From the NCBI GenBank assembly GCA_028290245.1, contig JAQGKG010000310.1:1-11002 (forward strand): a DNA stretch of 11,002 nucleotides. The letters run 5' to 3'. Below are positions 1-6,479 of the stretch, in pieces (the stretch's first letter is position 1; every line of letters begins with the position of its first letter). The stretch comes from Devosia sp. (lineage in GTDB: Bacteria > Pseudomonadota > Alphaproteobacteria > Rhizobiales > Devosiaceae). The translations under genes were made by a program, and so were the position numbers. Below the pieces are notes generated by a model, which worked only from the letters and a program-made list of their open reading frames with translations, ran no database searches and was not told where the DNA came from.

Positions 1-105
1 AGCGGCATCCACTGGCCGGATTTGGATGAAGACCTCAGCATTGCCGGCATGTTGACCGGCTGGAAAGCGCCAGACGCGCGACAGCCTGGAATTGCGGTAG
101 AATAG
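1..105 (+). CDS. DUF2442-like small protein, C-terminal fragment
   Basis: The first 34 codons of the window are open in frame 1 and end in TAG at 103-105. The peptide contains the stretch GIHWPDLDEDLSIAGMLTG, which resembles the C-terminal end of DUF2442 proteins (pattern IHWP-LDEDLS--GLL-G). The start lies upstream of the window. DUF2442 proteins are small, of unknown function, and are often found next to DUF4160 proteins in toxin-antitoxin-like pairs; whether that applies here cannot be seen. The stop codon directly abuts the pccA start, so the two genes are probably co-transcribed and translationally coupled. The family call rests on pattern memory over a short stretch. Confidence 0.6.
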   Translation, partial: SGIHWPDLDEDLSIAGMLTGWKAPDARQPGIAVE

Positions 106-2121
106 ATGATCACCAAACTCCTCATCGCCAATCGAGGTGAAATCGCCTGCCGGGTGATCAAAACCGCTAGGCGCATGGGCATTGCCACCGTGGCGGTCTA
201 TTCCGATGCGGACCGCGAGGCGCTGCATGTGCGGATGGCGGATGAGGCGGTGCATATCGGGACGTCGCCGGCCAAGGATAGCTATCTGCAGATCGACAAG
301 ATCATTGCGGCTTGCCAGCAGACCGGGGCACAGGCGGTGCATCCGGGGTATGGTTTCCTGTCGGAAAATCCGAAGTTTGCGGCGGCGCTGGAGGCCGCGG
401 GGATTATTTTTGTCGGGCCGCCGGTGAAGGCCATCGAGGCGATGGGCGACAAGATCACATCCAAGAAGCTGGCGGCGGCGGCAGGCGTATCGACCGTGCC
501 TGGCCACATGGGCTTGATCGACGACGCCGAGCACGCGGTGAGGATCAGCCAATCTGTCGGCTATCCGGTGATGATCAAGGCCTCGGCGGGCGGTGGCGGC
601 AAGGGCATGCGCATTGCGTGGAACGATGCCGAGGCGCGCGAGGGTTTCGAGCGCAGCAAGTCCGAGGCGGCGTCGTCGTTTGGCGATGATCGGATTTTCA
701 TCGAGAAATTCGTCACCGAGCCGCGCCATATCGAAATTCAGCTGATCGGCGATAGCTTTGGCGACGTGCTGTATTTGAACGAGCGCGAATGCTCGATCCA
801 GCGGCGCAACCAGAAGGTTATCGAGGAGGCGCCGTCGCCATTCCTCGACGAGGCGACGCGCAAGGGGATGGGCGAGCAGTCGGTCGCACTGGCCAAGGCG
901 GTGGGTTACACCAGCGCCGGGACTGTCGAATTCATCGTCGACGGCGCGCGCAATTTCTACTTTCTCGAGATGAACACGCGGCTGCAGGTAGAGCATCCGG
1001 TGACCGAACTGATCACCGGGCTGGACCTGGTGGAACTGATGCTGCGCGTGGCCAATGGCGAGAAGCTGCCGCTGAGGCAGGATCAGGTGCAGCGCAATGG
1101 TTGGGCCATCGAGAGCCGGCTCTATGCGGAGGATCCGTATCGCAATTTCCTGCCCTCGACAGGACGGCTGACGCGCTATCGGCCGCCGACGGAAAGCGCG
1201 TCCGAGACGCTGGCCGTGCGCAACGATACCGGTGTGTTCGAAGGCGGCGAGATTTCAACCTACTACGATCCGATGATCGCCAAGCTGTGTACCTGGGCGC
1301 CGACGCGGCTGGAGGCCATCGACGCCATGGCCGTCGCGCTGGACAGCTTCGAGGTTGAGGGCGTCGGCAACAACCTGCCGTTTCTCTCGACGGTGATGGA
1401 CCAGGACCGCTTCCGCGAGGGGCGGCTGACCACGGGCTATATTGCCGAGGAATTCCCCGAGGGTTTCCATGGCGCCGAATTGCCGCGCGGGCGGTTGATC
1501 GAGGTCGCGGCTGCGGCGGCGATGATGCGGCTGGTGCAAGAGGATCGCAAGGGGCTGGTGGCGCATACGCCGTTGGTTTCGACGTCGGAACTGTATGGCG
1601 AGTTTGTCGTGGTCATCGAGGGCGAGCAGGTGCCGGTGAAGCTGCATCGGCTCGATCCGGCTGGCGTGTGGGAATTGAACCTGTTTGACACCGCACTGAC
1701 CGCGAATGGCTTCGACTGGCAGCCGGGCGGTACGTTGGCGAGCATCCGTTGGTCGAACGGGCAGGCTTCAGTGATCAAGGTCGCGTCGACAACGTCTGGG
1801 TTCCGCATCCGATATCGCGGTGCCGATCTCAAGGTGATGGTGGTTCGGCCGCATGTCGCGGCACTGCTGTCGCATATGCCGGTGAAAGTGCCGCCCGACA
1901 TGAGCCGGTATCTGCTGTGCCCGATGCCGGGGCAGGTGGTGCGGATCGACGTTGCCGAGGGCGATATTGTGGAAGATGGGCAGACGCTGGCCATCGTCGA
2001 AGCGATGAAGATGGAAAACGTGCTCAAGGCCGAAAAGCGGGCGCGGGTCAGCAAGGTGCATGCGGTGGCAGGTGCGGTGCTGGCGGTGGATGCGGTGATC
2101 CTCGAATTCGAGGCAGTGTGA
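106..2121 (+). CDS. pccA: Propionyl-CoA carboxylase alpha subunit (biotin carboxylase + biotin carrier)
   Basis: This 671-residue subunit carboxylates biotin using ATP and bicarbonate and presents carboxybiotin to the beta subunit, which makes (S)-methylmalonyl-CoA from propionyl-CoA in the cytoplasm. The biotin carboxylase domain occupies about residues 1-450: the N-terminal KLLIANRGEIACRV motif, the ATP-grasp glycine loop (residues 162-168), and EMNTRLQVEHPVTE (288-301) with the catalytic Arg at 292. A linker/BT region follows (about 460-595). The C-terminal biotinyl domain (about 605-671) carries EAMKMEN with the biotin-accepting Lys at 635, 36 residues from the end as usual. The length matches PccA rather than the shorter AccC. 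The ATG follows the upstream TAG with no gap. Its position directly before methylmalonyl-CoA mutase supports propionyl-CoA over acetyl-CoA or methylcrotonyl-CoA as substrate. The partner pccB is not in the window. Confidence 0.93.
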   Translation: MITKLLIANRGEIACRVIKTARRMGIATVAVYSDADREALHVRMADEAVHIGTSPAKDSYLQIDKIIAACQQTGAQAVHPGYGFLSENPKFAAALEAAGIIFVGPPVKAIEAMGDKITSKKLAAAAGVSTVPGHMGLIDDAEHAVRISQSVGYPVMIKASAGGGGKGMRIAWNDAEAREGFERSKSEAASSFGDDRIFIEKFVTEPRHIEIQLIGDSFGDVLYLNERECSIQRRNQKVIEEAPSPFLDEATRKGMGEQSVALAKAVGYTSAGTVEFIVDGARNFYFLEMNTRLQVEHPVTELITGLDLVELMLRVANGEKLPLRQDQVQRNGWAIESRLYAEDPYRNFLPSTGRLTRYRPPTESASETLAVRNDTGVFEGGEISTYYDPMIAKLCTWAPTRLEAIDAMAVALDSFEVEGVGNNLPFLSTVMDQDRFREGRLTTGYIAEEFPEGFHGAELPRGRLIEVAAAAAMMRLVQEDRKGLVAHTPLVSTSELYGEFVVVIEGEQVPVKLHRLDPAGVWELNLFDTALTANGFDWQPGGTLASIRWSNGQASVIKVASTTSGFRIRYRGADLKVMVVRPHVAALLSHMPVKVPPDMSRYLLCPMPGQVVRIDVAEGDIVEDGQTLAIVEAMKMENVLKAEKRARVSKVHAVAGAVLAVDAVILEFEAV

Positions 2122-4241
2122 TGAGCGAGACACCGAACTTCGCCCACTGGGCGGCCCTTGCGCAGAAAGAGCTGCGCGATACGCCGGTCGCCTCGCTGGA
2201 TCGCGACTATGGCGGCATCTCAGTCAAGCCGGTGTATTTCGGCGAGGGTGCGGAGACGCCGGGCGTCGAGCCGTTTACCCGCGGCGTGCGGGCGACCATG
2301 TATGCCAACCGGCCGTGGACCATCCGGCAATATGCGGGTTTTTCCACGGCGCGCGAGAGCAACGCCTTTTATCGGCAAGCGCTGGAAAAGGGGCAGAAGG
2401 GACTGTCCGTCGCCTTCGATCTGGCGACGCATCGCGGCTATGACAGCGACCATCCGCGCGTGGTGGGCGATGTCGGCAAGGCGGGCGTGGCGATCGACAC
2501 CATAGAGGACATGAAGGTGCTGTTCGACGGCATTCCGCTCGATCAGATGAGCGTGTCGATGACCATGAATGGCGCGGTGATCCCGGTGCTGGCGATGTTT
2601 ATCGTGGCGGCCGAGGAGCAGGGCGTGCCGCAGGCCAGGCTCGAGGGGACCATCCAGAACGATATCCTCAAGGAGTTCATGGTCCGCAATACCTACATCT
2701 ACCCGCCCGAGCCGAGCATGCGGATCGTCGGCGATATCATTGCGCATACGGCGCGACGTATGCCCAGGTTCAACTCGATTTCGATCTCGGGCTATCACAT
2801 GCATGAGGCCGGGGCGACGGCGGTGCAGGAGCTGGCCTACACCTTGGCAGACGGCATGGAATATGTCCGGGCGGCGCAGGCGCGGGGGCTGGATATCGAC
2901 GCGTTCGCGGGGCGGCTGAGCTTCTTTTTCGGCATCGGCATGAACTTCTTTCTCGAAGTCTCCAAACTGCGTGCTGCGCGGCAGTTGTGGAGTGAGATCA
3001 TGACCGGGCTCGGGGCGAAGGACCCGCGGAGCAAGATGCTGCGGACCCATTGCCAGACTTCGGGCGTGTCGCTGACCGAGCAGGATCCGCACAACAATAT
3101 CGTGCGCACGACGATCGAGGCGCTGGCGGCGACCTTGGGTGGTACGCAGTCGCTGCACACCAACAGTTTTGACGAAGCCATCGCGCTGCCGACCGAGTTT
3201 TCGAGCCGGATTGCGCGTAATACGCAACTCATTTTGCAGCATGAAAGCCACATCACCGACGTGGTCGATCCGCTGGGCGGCTCCTATTATGTAGAGGCGC
3301 TGACGGCGCAACTGGTGGCGGGTGCCAAGGCGCTGATCGGGGAGGCCGAGGCGCAGGGCGGCATGACCAAGGCGGTGCAATCAGGCGGACCCAAGCTCGA
3401 GATCGAGAAGGCGGCGGCGCAGCGCCAGGCGCGGGTCGATCGTGGCGAGGACGTCATCGTCGGGGTCAATCGCTATCGGCTCGATGTCGAGGATGCGATC
3501 GAGGTGCGCGACATCGACAATGCCAAGGTACGGCTGGAGCAGGTGGCGCAATTGCAGCGCATCCGGGCCAGCCGCGACGAGGCCAAATGCCAGTCGCTGC
3601 TGGATGCCCTGCGCGAATATGCGGCCAAGGACGAGGGCAATTTGCTCGAGGCGGCGATCGAGGCAGCACGGGCGCGGGCGACTTTGGGTGAGATTTCTCT
3701 GGCCATGGAGGACGTGTTCGGTCGCCACTCAGCAATCACGCGCGTCATTTCTGGCGTCTATGCGGAGGGGTACGGCGACGACCCGGAGTTTGCCGCTATC
3801 GCCGGGCGCATCGAGAGCTTCAAGGCAGCCCGCGGGCGGGCACCGTCGATCTTCATCGCCAAGATGGGGCAGGATGGGCATGATCGCGGCGCTAAGGTGA
3901 TCGCCTCGGCCTTCGCCGATCTCGGCTTTACCGTGCATATGGGCGACCTGTTCGAGACCGCGCCGGAAGTGGCCGCTCATGTCGATGAGCTCAAGGTCGA
4001 CGCGGTCGGAGTGTCGTCGTTGGCGGCGGGGCACAAGACGCTGGTGCCTGAATTGATTGCGGCGCTGCGGGATCGCGAACTGGGCGAGGTCACGGTCATT
4101 GTCGGCGGCGTCATCCCGGAGCAGGATTATGAGTTTTTGCTGGACGCTGGCGTCGCGGCAATCTTTGGCCCAGGTACCAATGTGCTCAGCGCAGCGTTTT
4201 CGGTGCTCAGCCAGATCGAGGGAAGGCTGAGCAATCGATGA
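2121..4241 (+). CDS. scpA: Methylmalonyl-CoA mutase, single-chain (adenosylcobalamin-dependent)
   Basis: The protein (706 residues) isomerises (R)-methylmalonyl-CoA to succinyl-CoA using adenosylcobalamin, feeding propionyl-CoA carbon into the TCA cycle. The N-terminal substrate barrel shows RPWTIRQYAGFSTARESN with the active-site Tyr at residue 71, FMVRNTYIYPP with Arg189, and SGYHMHEAGA with His226, corresponding to Tyr89, Arg207 and His244 of the Propionibacterium enzyme. The C-terminal B12 domain (about 573-706) has the DxHxxG motif as D585-G-H587-D-R-G590, the base-off cobalt ligand being His587, followed by SSLAAGH and a GG pair at 662-663. All key residues are present, so it should be active. 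The ATG overlaps the pccA stop in a TGATG arrangement, and GAGG lies 7-8 nt upstream, which fixes the start; the frame is open further upstream but only as a shadow of pccA. The accessory GTPase MeaB is not seen nearby. The same gene is called bhbA or mcm in rhizobia. Confidence 0.95.
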   Translation: MSETPNFAHWAALAQKELRDTPVASLDRDYGGISVKPVYFGEGAETPGVEPFTRGVRATMYANRPWTIRQYAGFSTARESNAFYRQALEKGQKGLSVAFDLATHRGYDSDHPRVVGDVGKAGVAIDTIEDMKVLFDGIPLDQMSVSMTMNGAVIPVLAMFIVAAEEQGVPQARLEGTIQNDILKEFMVRNTYIYPPEPSMRIVGDIIAHTARRMPRFNSISISGYHMHEAGATAVQELAYTLADGMEYVRAAQARGLDIDAFAGRLSFFFGIGMNFFLEVSKLRAARQLWSEIMTGLGAKDPRSKMLRTHCQTSGVSLTEQDPHNNIVRTTIEALAATLGGTQSLHTNSFDEAIALPTEFSSRIARNTQLILQHESHITDVVDPLGGSYYVEALTAQLVAGAKALIGEAEAQGGMTKAVQSGGPKLEIEKAAAQRQARVDRGEDVIVGVNRYRLDVEDAIEVRDIDNAKVRLEQVAQLQRIRASRDEAKCQSLLDALREYAAKDEGNLLEAAIEAARARATLGEISLAMEDVFGRHSAITRVISGVYAEGYGDDPEFAAIAGRIESFKAARGRAPSIFIAKMGQDGHDRGAKVIASAFADLGFTVHMGDLFETAPEVAAHVDELKVDAVGVSSLAAGHKTLVPELIAALRDRELGEVTVIVGGVIPEQDYEFLLDAGVAAIFGPGTNVLSAAFSVLSQIEGRLSNR

Positions 4242-4260
4242 AACGGATTTCACAGTCGTC

Positions 4261-4357
4261 ACCCTCCCCCTTGCGGGGAGGGTCGGGGAGGGGGAGTTTT
4301 ACCCCCAATATCGGGGCTCCCGCACCCCCACCTAGCCTCCCCCGTCAAGGGGGAGGT
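4261..4357. repeat. G/C-run intergenic palindromic element, two inverted copies
   Basis: Between the mutase and epimerase genes lie two copies of a roughly 36-base unit facing each other. The left copy (4261-4296) starts with CCCTCCCC (4262-4269), a five-base loop and GGGGAGGG (4275-4282). The right copy is the complement of 4322-4357 and has arms CCTCCCCC (4336-4343) and GGGGGAGG (4349-4356) around GTCAA. The reverse complement of the right copy aligns with the left one (both begin ACC-CTCCCCCTTG or ACCTCCCCCTTGACG). Similar CCCTCCCC-loop-GGGGAGGG units are dispersed between genes in many alphaproteobacterial genomes. No T-tract follows on the plus strand, so it is not a standard intrinsic terminator; it may stabilise or process the mRNA. 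Confidence 0.75.
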
Positions 4358-4398
4358 ACCGCGCAGTGGATGTGGCTCGATCTTGTGGACATCGGCGC

Positions 4399-4809
4399 AT
4401 GATCGGTCGCCTGAACCACATCGCTATCGCCGTCCAGGACCTCGCGGCCGCGTCGGCGAAATATCGCGATCTGCTTGGCGCTCGTGTCGGGCAGCCGCAG
4501 GCGCTGCCGGAGCATGGGGTGACAGTGGTGTTTATCGATACCGGCAATGCCAAGGTCGAGCTGTTGGAGCCTCTGGGCGATAGCTCGCCGATTGCCGCAT
4601 TCCTCGCCAAGAACCCGTTAGGCGGCATGCATCACATTTGCTTTGAGGTGCCGGATATTCTCGCCGCTGCTGCGACGCTGACAGCCAGCGGCGCGCGGGT
4701 GCTGGGCGATGGAAAGCCCAAGATTGGTGCGCATGGGCTGCCGGTCTTGTTCCTGCATCCTAAGGATTTTGACGGCACGTTGATCGAGCTGGAACAGGTC
4801 AGCGGCTAG
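4399..4809 (+). CDS. mce: Methylmalonyl-CoA epimerase
   Basis: This 136-residue protein of the vicinal-oxygen-chelate (glyoxalase) fold interconverts (S)- and (R)-methylmalonyl-CoA, linking the carboxylase product to the mutase substrate. It begins LNHIAIAVQDL with metal ligand His7. VELLEP (residues 53-58), GGMHHICFEV (75-84, metal His79) and LIELEQ (128-133, metal Glu130) complete the usual metal site of two betaalphabetabetabeta modules. The length fits the family (about 134-140). The ATG at 4399 is chosen because homologous sequence starts right after it; a GTG at 4366 would add 11 residues rich in Arg, Cys and Gly that run out of the repeat element. The gene lies 157 bases after the mutase, with the inverted-repeat element between them. 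Its 3' end overlaps the convergent cysG by 11 bases. Confidence 0.93.
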   Translation: MIGRLNHIAIAVQDLAAASAKYRDLLGARVGQPQALPEHGVTVVFIDTGNAKVELLEPLGDSSPIAAFLAKNPLGGMHHICFEVPDILAAAATLTASGARVLGDGKPKIGAHGLPVLFLHPKDFDGTLIELEQVSG

Positions 4810-6244
4810 CTGCAAGGGCCGCGGGTTGCTCGGAATACACCGCGCTGGATGCCTTCAGGCCCAATGCAGTGCCCACGGCGAATAGCGTTGGGGATGACAG
4901 GTCGAAATCTGCGGCGGCAATGATCGACTCCGCGACGGTACCGCGCCAGGTCTTCTGGTTCGGCCAGCTGATGTCGCTAGCGATGACTGCGGGCGTCGAG
5001 GGCGCCATGCCGCCGTCGAGCAGGCGTTGGACGATGTCGGGCAGGGTGCGGCGCGACATGTAGTAGATATTGGTGGTCGCCGGATCGGCCAAGGAGCGCC
5101 AGTCAAGGTTGTCGGGCAGCACGCCCTTGCGGGAATGACCGGTGACGAAGCGGACGGCTTGGGCGCAGTCGCGATGGGTTAGCGATATGCCGAGGCCGCT
5201 GGCCAGCGCCAGTGCTGCGCTGATCCCCGGCACCACGCTGACGTTGATGCCGTGCTGTTCCAGCATGGCGATTTCTTCGCCGGCACGACCGAAGATCATC
5301 GGGTCGCCGGATTTGAGGCGAACGACGTGCTTGCCCTGTTGGGCCAGTTTCAGCATGGTCTGGTTGATGTCTTCCTGCCGGCAGCTATCGCGTCCGGCTC
5401 GCTTACCGACCAACATGCGCTTAGCCTCACGCCGCGCTAGTTCCAGCACCTCGCCTGAGACTAGGTCGTCGAACAGGATCACATCGGCCGACTGCAGCGC
5501 ACGAACAGCTTTGATGGTGAGCAGGTCCGCATCACCCGGGCCGGCGCCAACGAGAGTTACGCGGCCATGGGTTGGCGCTGGAGCCATCAGTGCTGCGTCG
5601 TGGTCCGTGGTCTGTGGGGTAGCCGGGCCAAAAGCCTGCTCGGCAAGTCGCTCCCAAAAGGCGCGGCGTGGGGGGCCGGCCGGTAGCCGTGCCATCACCT
5701 TGGGGCGGATGGTGGCGGCAAGTTGGGCCCAGTCGCTCAGCGTTCGCGGCAGTAGTGTCTCGATGCGGCGGCGCACCGCCTGGCCGAGGATCGGCGCGGC
5801 GCCGGCCGTTGAAATGCCGACCACCAAGGGCGAGCGGTTGACGATGGCGCCGAACTGCAACTGGCAGAATTCCGGCTTGTCGATGACATTGGACGGCACC
5901 CCGGCAGCATGCGCCGCTTCTACGAAAGCCTTGGCCTCGTCGTCATGCTCGATGTCTGCGACGGCAAAGGCTGCGCCTTGCAGATCCGCCGCGCACCAGT
6001 GGCGGTCGATCAGATTGACCCGATCGGCCAGCGCTTCCAGCTCGCTGCAGCGGTCGGCCACCGGCGCAAATACGTCGACTTGCGCCCCGGCAGCAGCCAG
6101 TAGCTCGATCTTCCAGCAGGCTGGTTCCGATCCGCCGATGACCACGGCGCGCTTGCCACGCAGGTCAAGGAACAGCGGCAAGACCGCAAGTGGTGCCATG
6201 CGGTCGGGCAGGCGTTGGGTTGGGACCAGTTTGATGGGTGCCAT
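4799..6244 (-). CDS. cysG: Siroheme synthase (uroporphyrin-III C-methyltransferase / precorrin-2 dehydrogenase / ferrochelatase)
   Basis: This 481-residue multifunctional enzyme converts uroporphyrinogen III to siroheme, cofactor of assimilatory nitrite and sulfite reductases. The N-terminal dehydrogenase/chelatase module (about residues 20-215) has a Rossmann stretch VVIGGSEPACWKIELL (positions 34-49), VADIEHDDEA (95-104) and AIVNRSPLVVGIS (133-145). The C-terminal SAM-dependent methyltransferase (about 227-465) has VTLVGAGPGDADLLT (229-243) and KSGDPMIFGRAGEE (311-324). The dinucleotide-binding segment reads GGSEPA where GGGxVA is more common; NAD binding is probably kept. The ATG at 6244 is chosen because GGAG lies 8 nt upstream and because the frame's earlier start (6385) would run through the promoter and leader. 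It stands alone downstream of its own leader, unlike the cysG-DUF2849-cysI order of many alphaproteobacteria. The context points to nitrite assimilation. Confidence 0.93.
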   Translation of the reverse strand: MAPIKLVPTQRLPDRMAPLAVLPLFLDLRGKRAVVIGGSEPACWKIELLAAAGAQVDVFAPVADRCSELEALADRVNLIDRHWCAADLQGAAFAVADIEHDDEAKAFVEAAHAAGVPSNVIDKPEFCQLQFGAIVNRSPLVVGISTAGAAPILGQAVRRRIETLLPRTLSDWAQLAATIRPKVMARLPAGPPRRAFWERLAEQAFGPATPQTTDHDAALMAPAPTHGRVTLVGAGPGDADLLTIKAVRALQSADVILFDDLVSGEVLELARREAKRMLVGKRAGRDSCRQEDINQTMLKLAQQGKHVVRLKSGDPMIFGRAGEEIAMLEQHGINVSVVPGISAALALASGLGISLTHRDCAQAVRFVTGHSRKGVLPDNLDWRSLADPATTNIYYMSRRTLPDIVQRLLDGGMAPSTPAVIASDISWPNQKTWRGTVAESIIAAADFDLSSPTLFAVGTALGLKASSAVYSEQPAALAASR

Positions 6245-6252
6245 GTGATCAA

Positions 6253-6256
6253 CTCC
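6253..6256 (-). promoter_or_regulatory. Ribosome binding site of cysG
   Basis: On the minus strand GGAG precedes the ATG at 6244 by 8 nt. It fixes the cysG start and lies only about 10 nt beyond the U-tract of the leader terminator, leaving no room for an additional promoter. Confidence 0.7.
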
Positions 6257-6265
6257 ACGGAAATG

Positions 6266-6327
6266 AAAAAGCCGCCAACCGATGCATCCCCGGTCGCGAT
6301 GACCTGGATGCAGTGGTTGGCGGCTTT
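6266..6327 (-). terminator. Leader (attenuator) terminator hairpin upstream of cysG
   Basis: On the minus strand the arms AAAGCCGCCAACC and GGTTGGCGGCTTT (complements of 6315-6327 and 6268-6280) pair over 13 bp. A two-base mismatch follows, then TGCATCC/GGATGCA pair over 7 bp around a 16-base apical loop. The right arm runs into TTTTT (complement of 6266-6270). A long GC-rich stem plus a U-tract, ending before the cysG ribosome binding site and after a promoter, is the layout of a regulated intrinsic terminator. Its 5' arm shares bases with a putative hexaloop hairpin, so the two folds exclude each other. Confidence 0.8.
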
Positions 6328-6353
6328 GCCTGTGGTGCCCGTCACTGGACACC
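6319..6353 (-). promoter_or_regulatory. Putative ANTAR (NasT) target: tandem hexaloop hairpins in the cysG leader RNA
   Basis: Reading the minus strand, P1 is GGTGTCC, hexaloop AGTGAC, GGGCACC (complement of 6334-6353): seven contiguous pairs including one G-U, with A at loop position 1 and G at position 4. A 3-nt linker ACA follows. P2 is GGC, hexaloop AAAGCC, GCC (complement of 6319-6330), again with A1 and G4, but only three G-C pairs. Two adjacent hexaloop hairpins with A1/G4, the second overlapping the 5' arm of a terminator, is the known recognition element of ANTAR antiterminators (EutV, NasR, NasT, AmiR type). P1 is convincing; P2 is weak on its own and would need NasT to hold it. Confidence 0.65.
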
Positions 6354-6368
6354 GTGTAGCCTAGGCAA

Positions 6369-6384
6369 TGCATAACTTGTGCCA
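6369..6384 (-). promoter_or_regulatory. Sigma-54 (RpoN) -24/-12 promoter for cysG
   Basis: The minus strand reads TGGCACAAGTTATGCA. Compared with the sigma-54 consensus TGGCACRNNNNTTGCA it has the invariant GG and GC with the required 10 bases between them, and one mismatch (A for the first T of TTGC). It predicts transcription starting near 6358, about 5 nt before the P1 hairpin, giving a leader of about 114 nt. Nitrogen-assimilation genes commonly use sigma-54 with the enhancer-binding activator NtrC; no convincing NtrC site was found upstream. Confidence 0.72.
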
Positions 6385-6409
6385 CGGCTATCGAGGCGAA
6401 AAGTTATGC
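6370..6409. repeat. 9-bp inverted repeat overlapping the -12 element
   Basis: GCATAACTT at 6370-6378 and AAGTTATGC at 6401-6409 form a perfect inverted repeat with a 22-base spacer. The left arm coincides with the -12 half of the sigma-54 promoter, and the whole repeat is centred near position -31 relative to the predicted start. It could be an operator for a DNA-binding regulator; no binding protein can be named from the sequence. Confidence 0.45.
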
Positions 6410-6479
6410 GTTTTCAGAGGCTTGAGTGAGCGTGTCTTCACGGCCCAGAGTGCCGCTGCGCAATTGCCCGGCGCACTGC

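Noticed and set aside
2220..3380. Long open frame on the minus strand opposite methylmalonyl-CoA mutase
   Set aside because: It has Arg/His/Gln-rich composition and no recognisable motif, and it lies opposite an excellent mutase gene. It is a shadow frame caused by high GC.
4366..4398. GTG start giving an epimerase with 11 extra residues
   Set aside because: The extra residues come from the edge of the repeat element and do not resemble the family. The ATG at 4399 starts immediately before the conserved first strand.
5142..6248. Open plus-strand frame of 368 codons opposite cysG
   Set aside because: It is a Ser/Arg/Ala-rich shadow of cysG without any domain.
6245..6385. N-terminal extension of cysG to the earlier start at 6385
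   Set aside because: It would translate the sigma-54 promoter and leader hairpins, and no family member has such a segment. The start at 6244 has a GGAG at ideal spacing.
6449..6477. Dyad AGTGC...GCACT with inner TGCGC...GCGCA, a possible NtrC enhancer site about 90-120 bases upstream of the sigma-54 start
   Set aside because: Distance is suitable, but the arm spacing (19 rather than 17 bases for the inner dyad) and sequence do not match the NtrC consensus TGCACC-N5-GGTGCA well enough.
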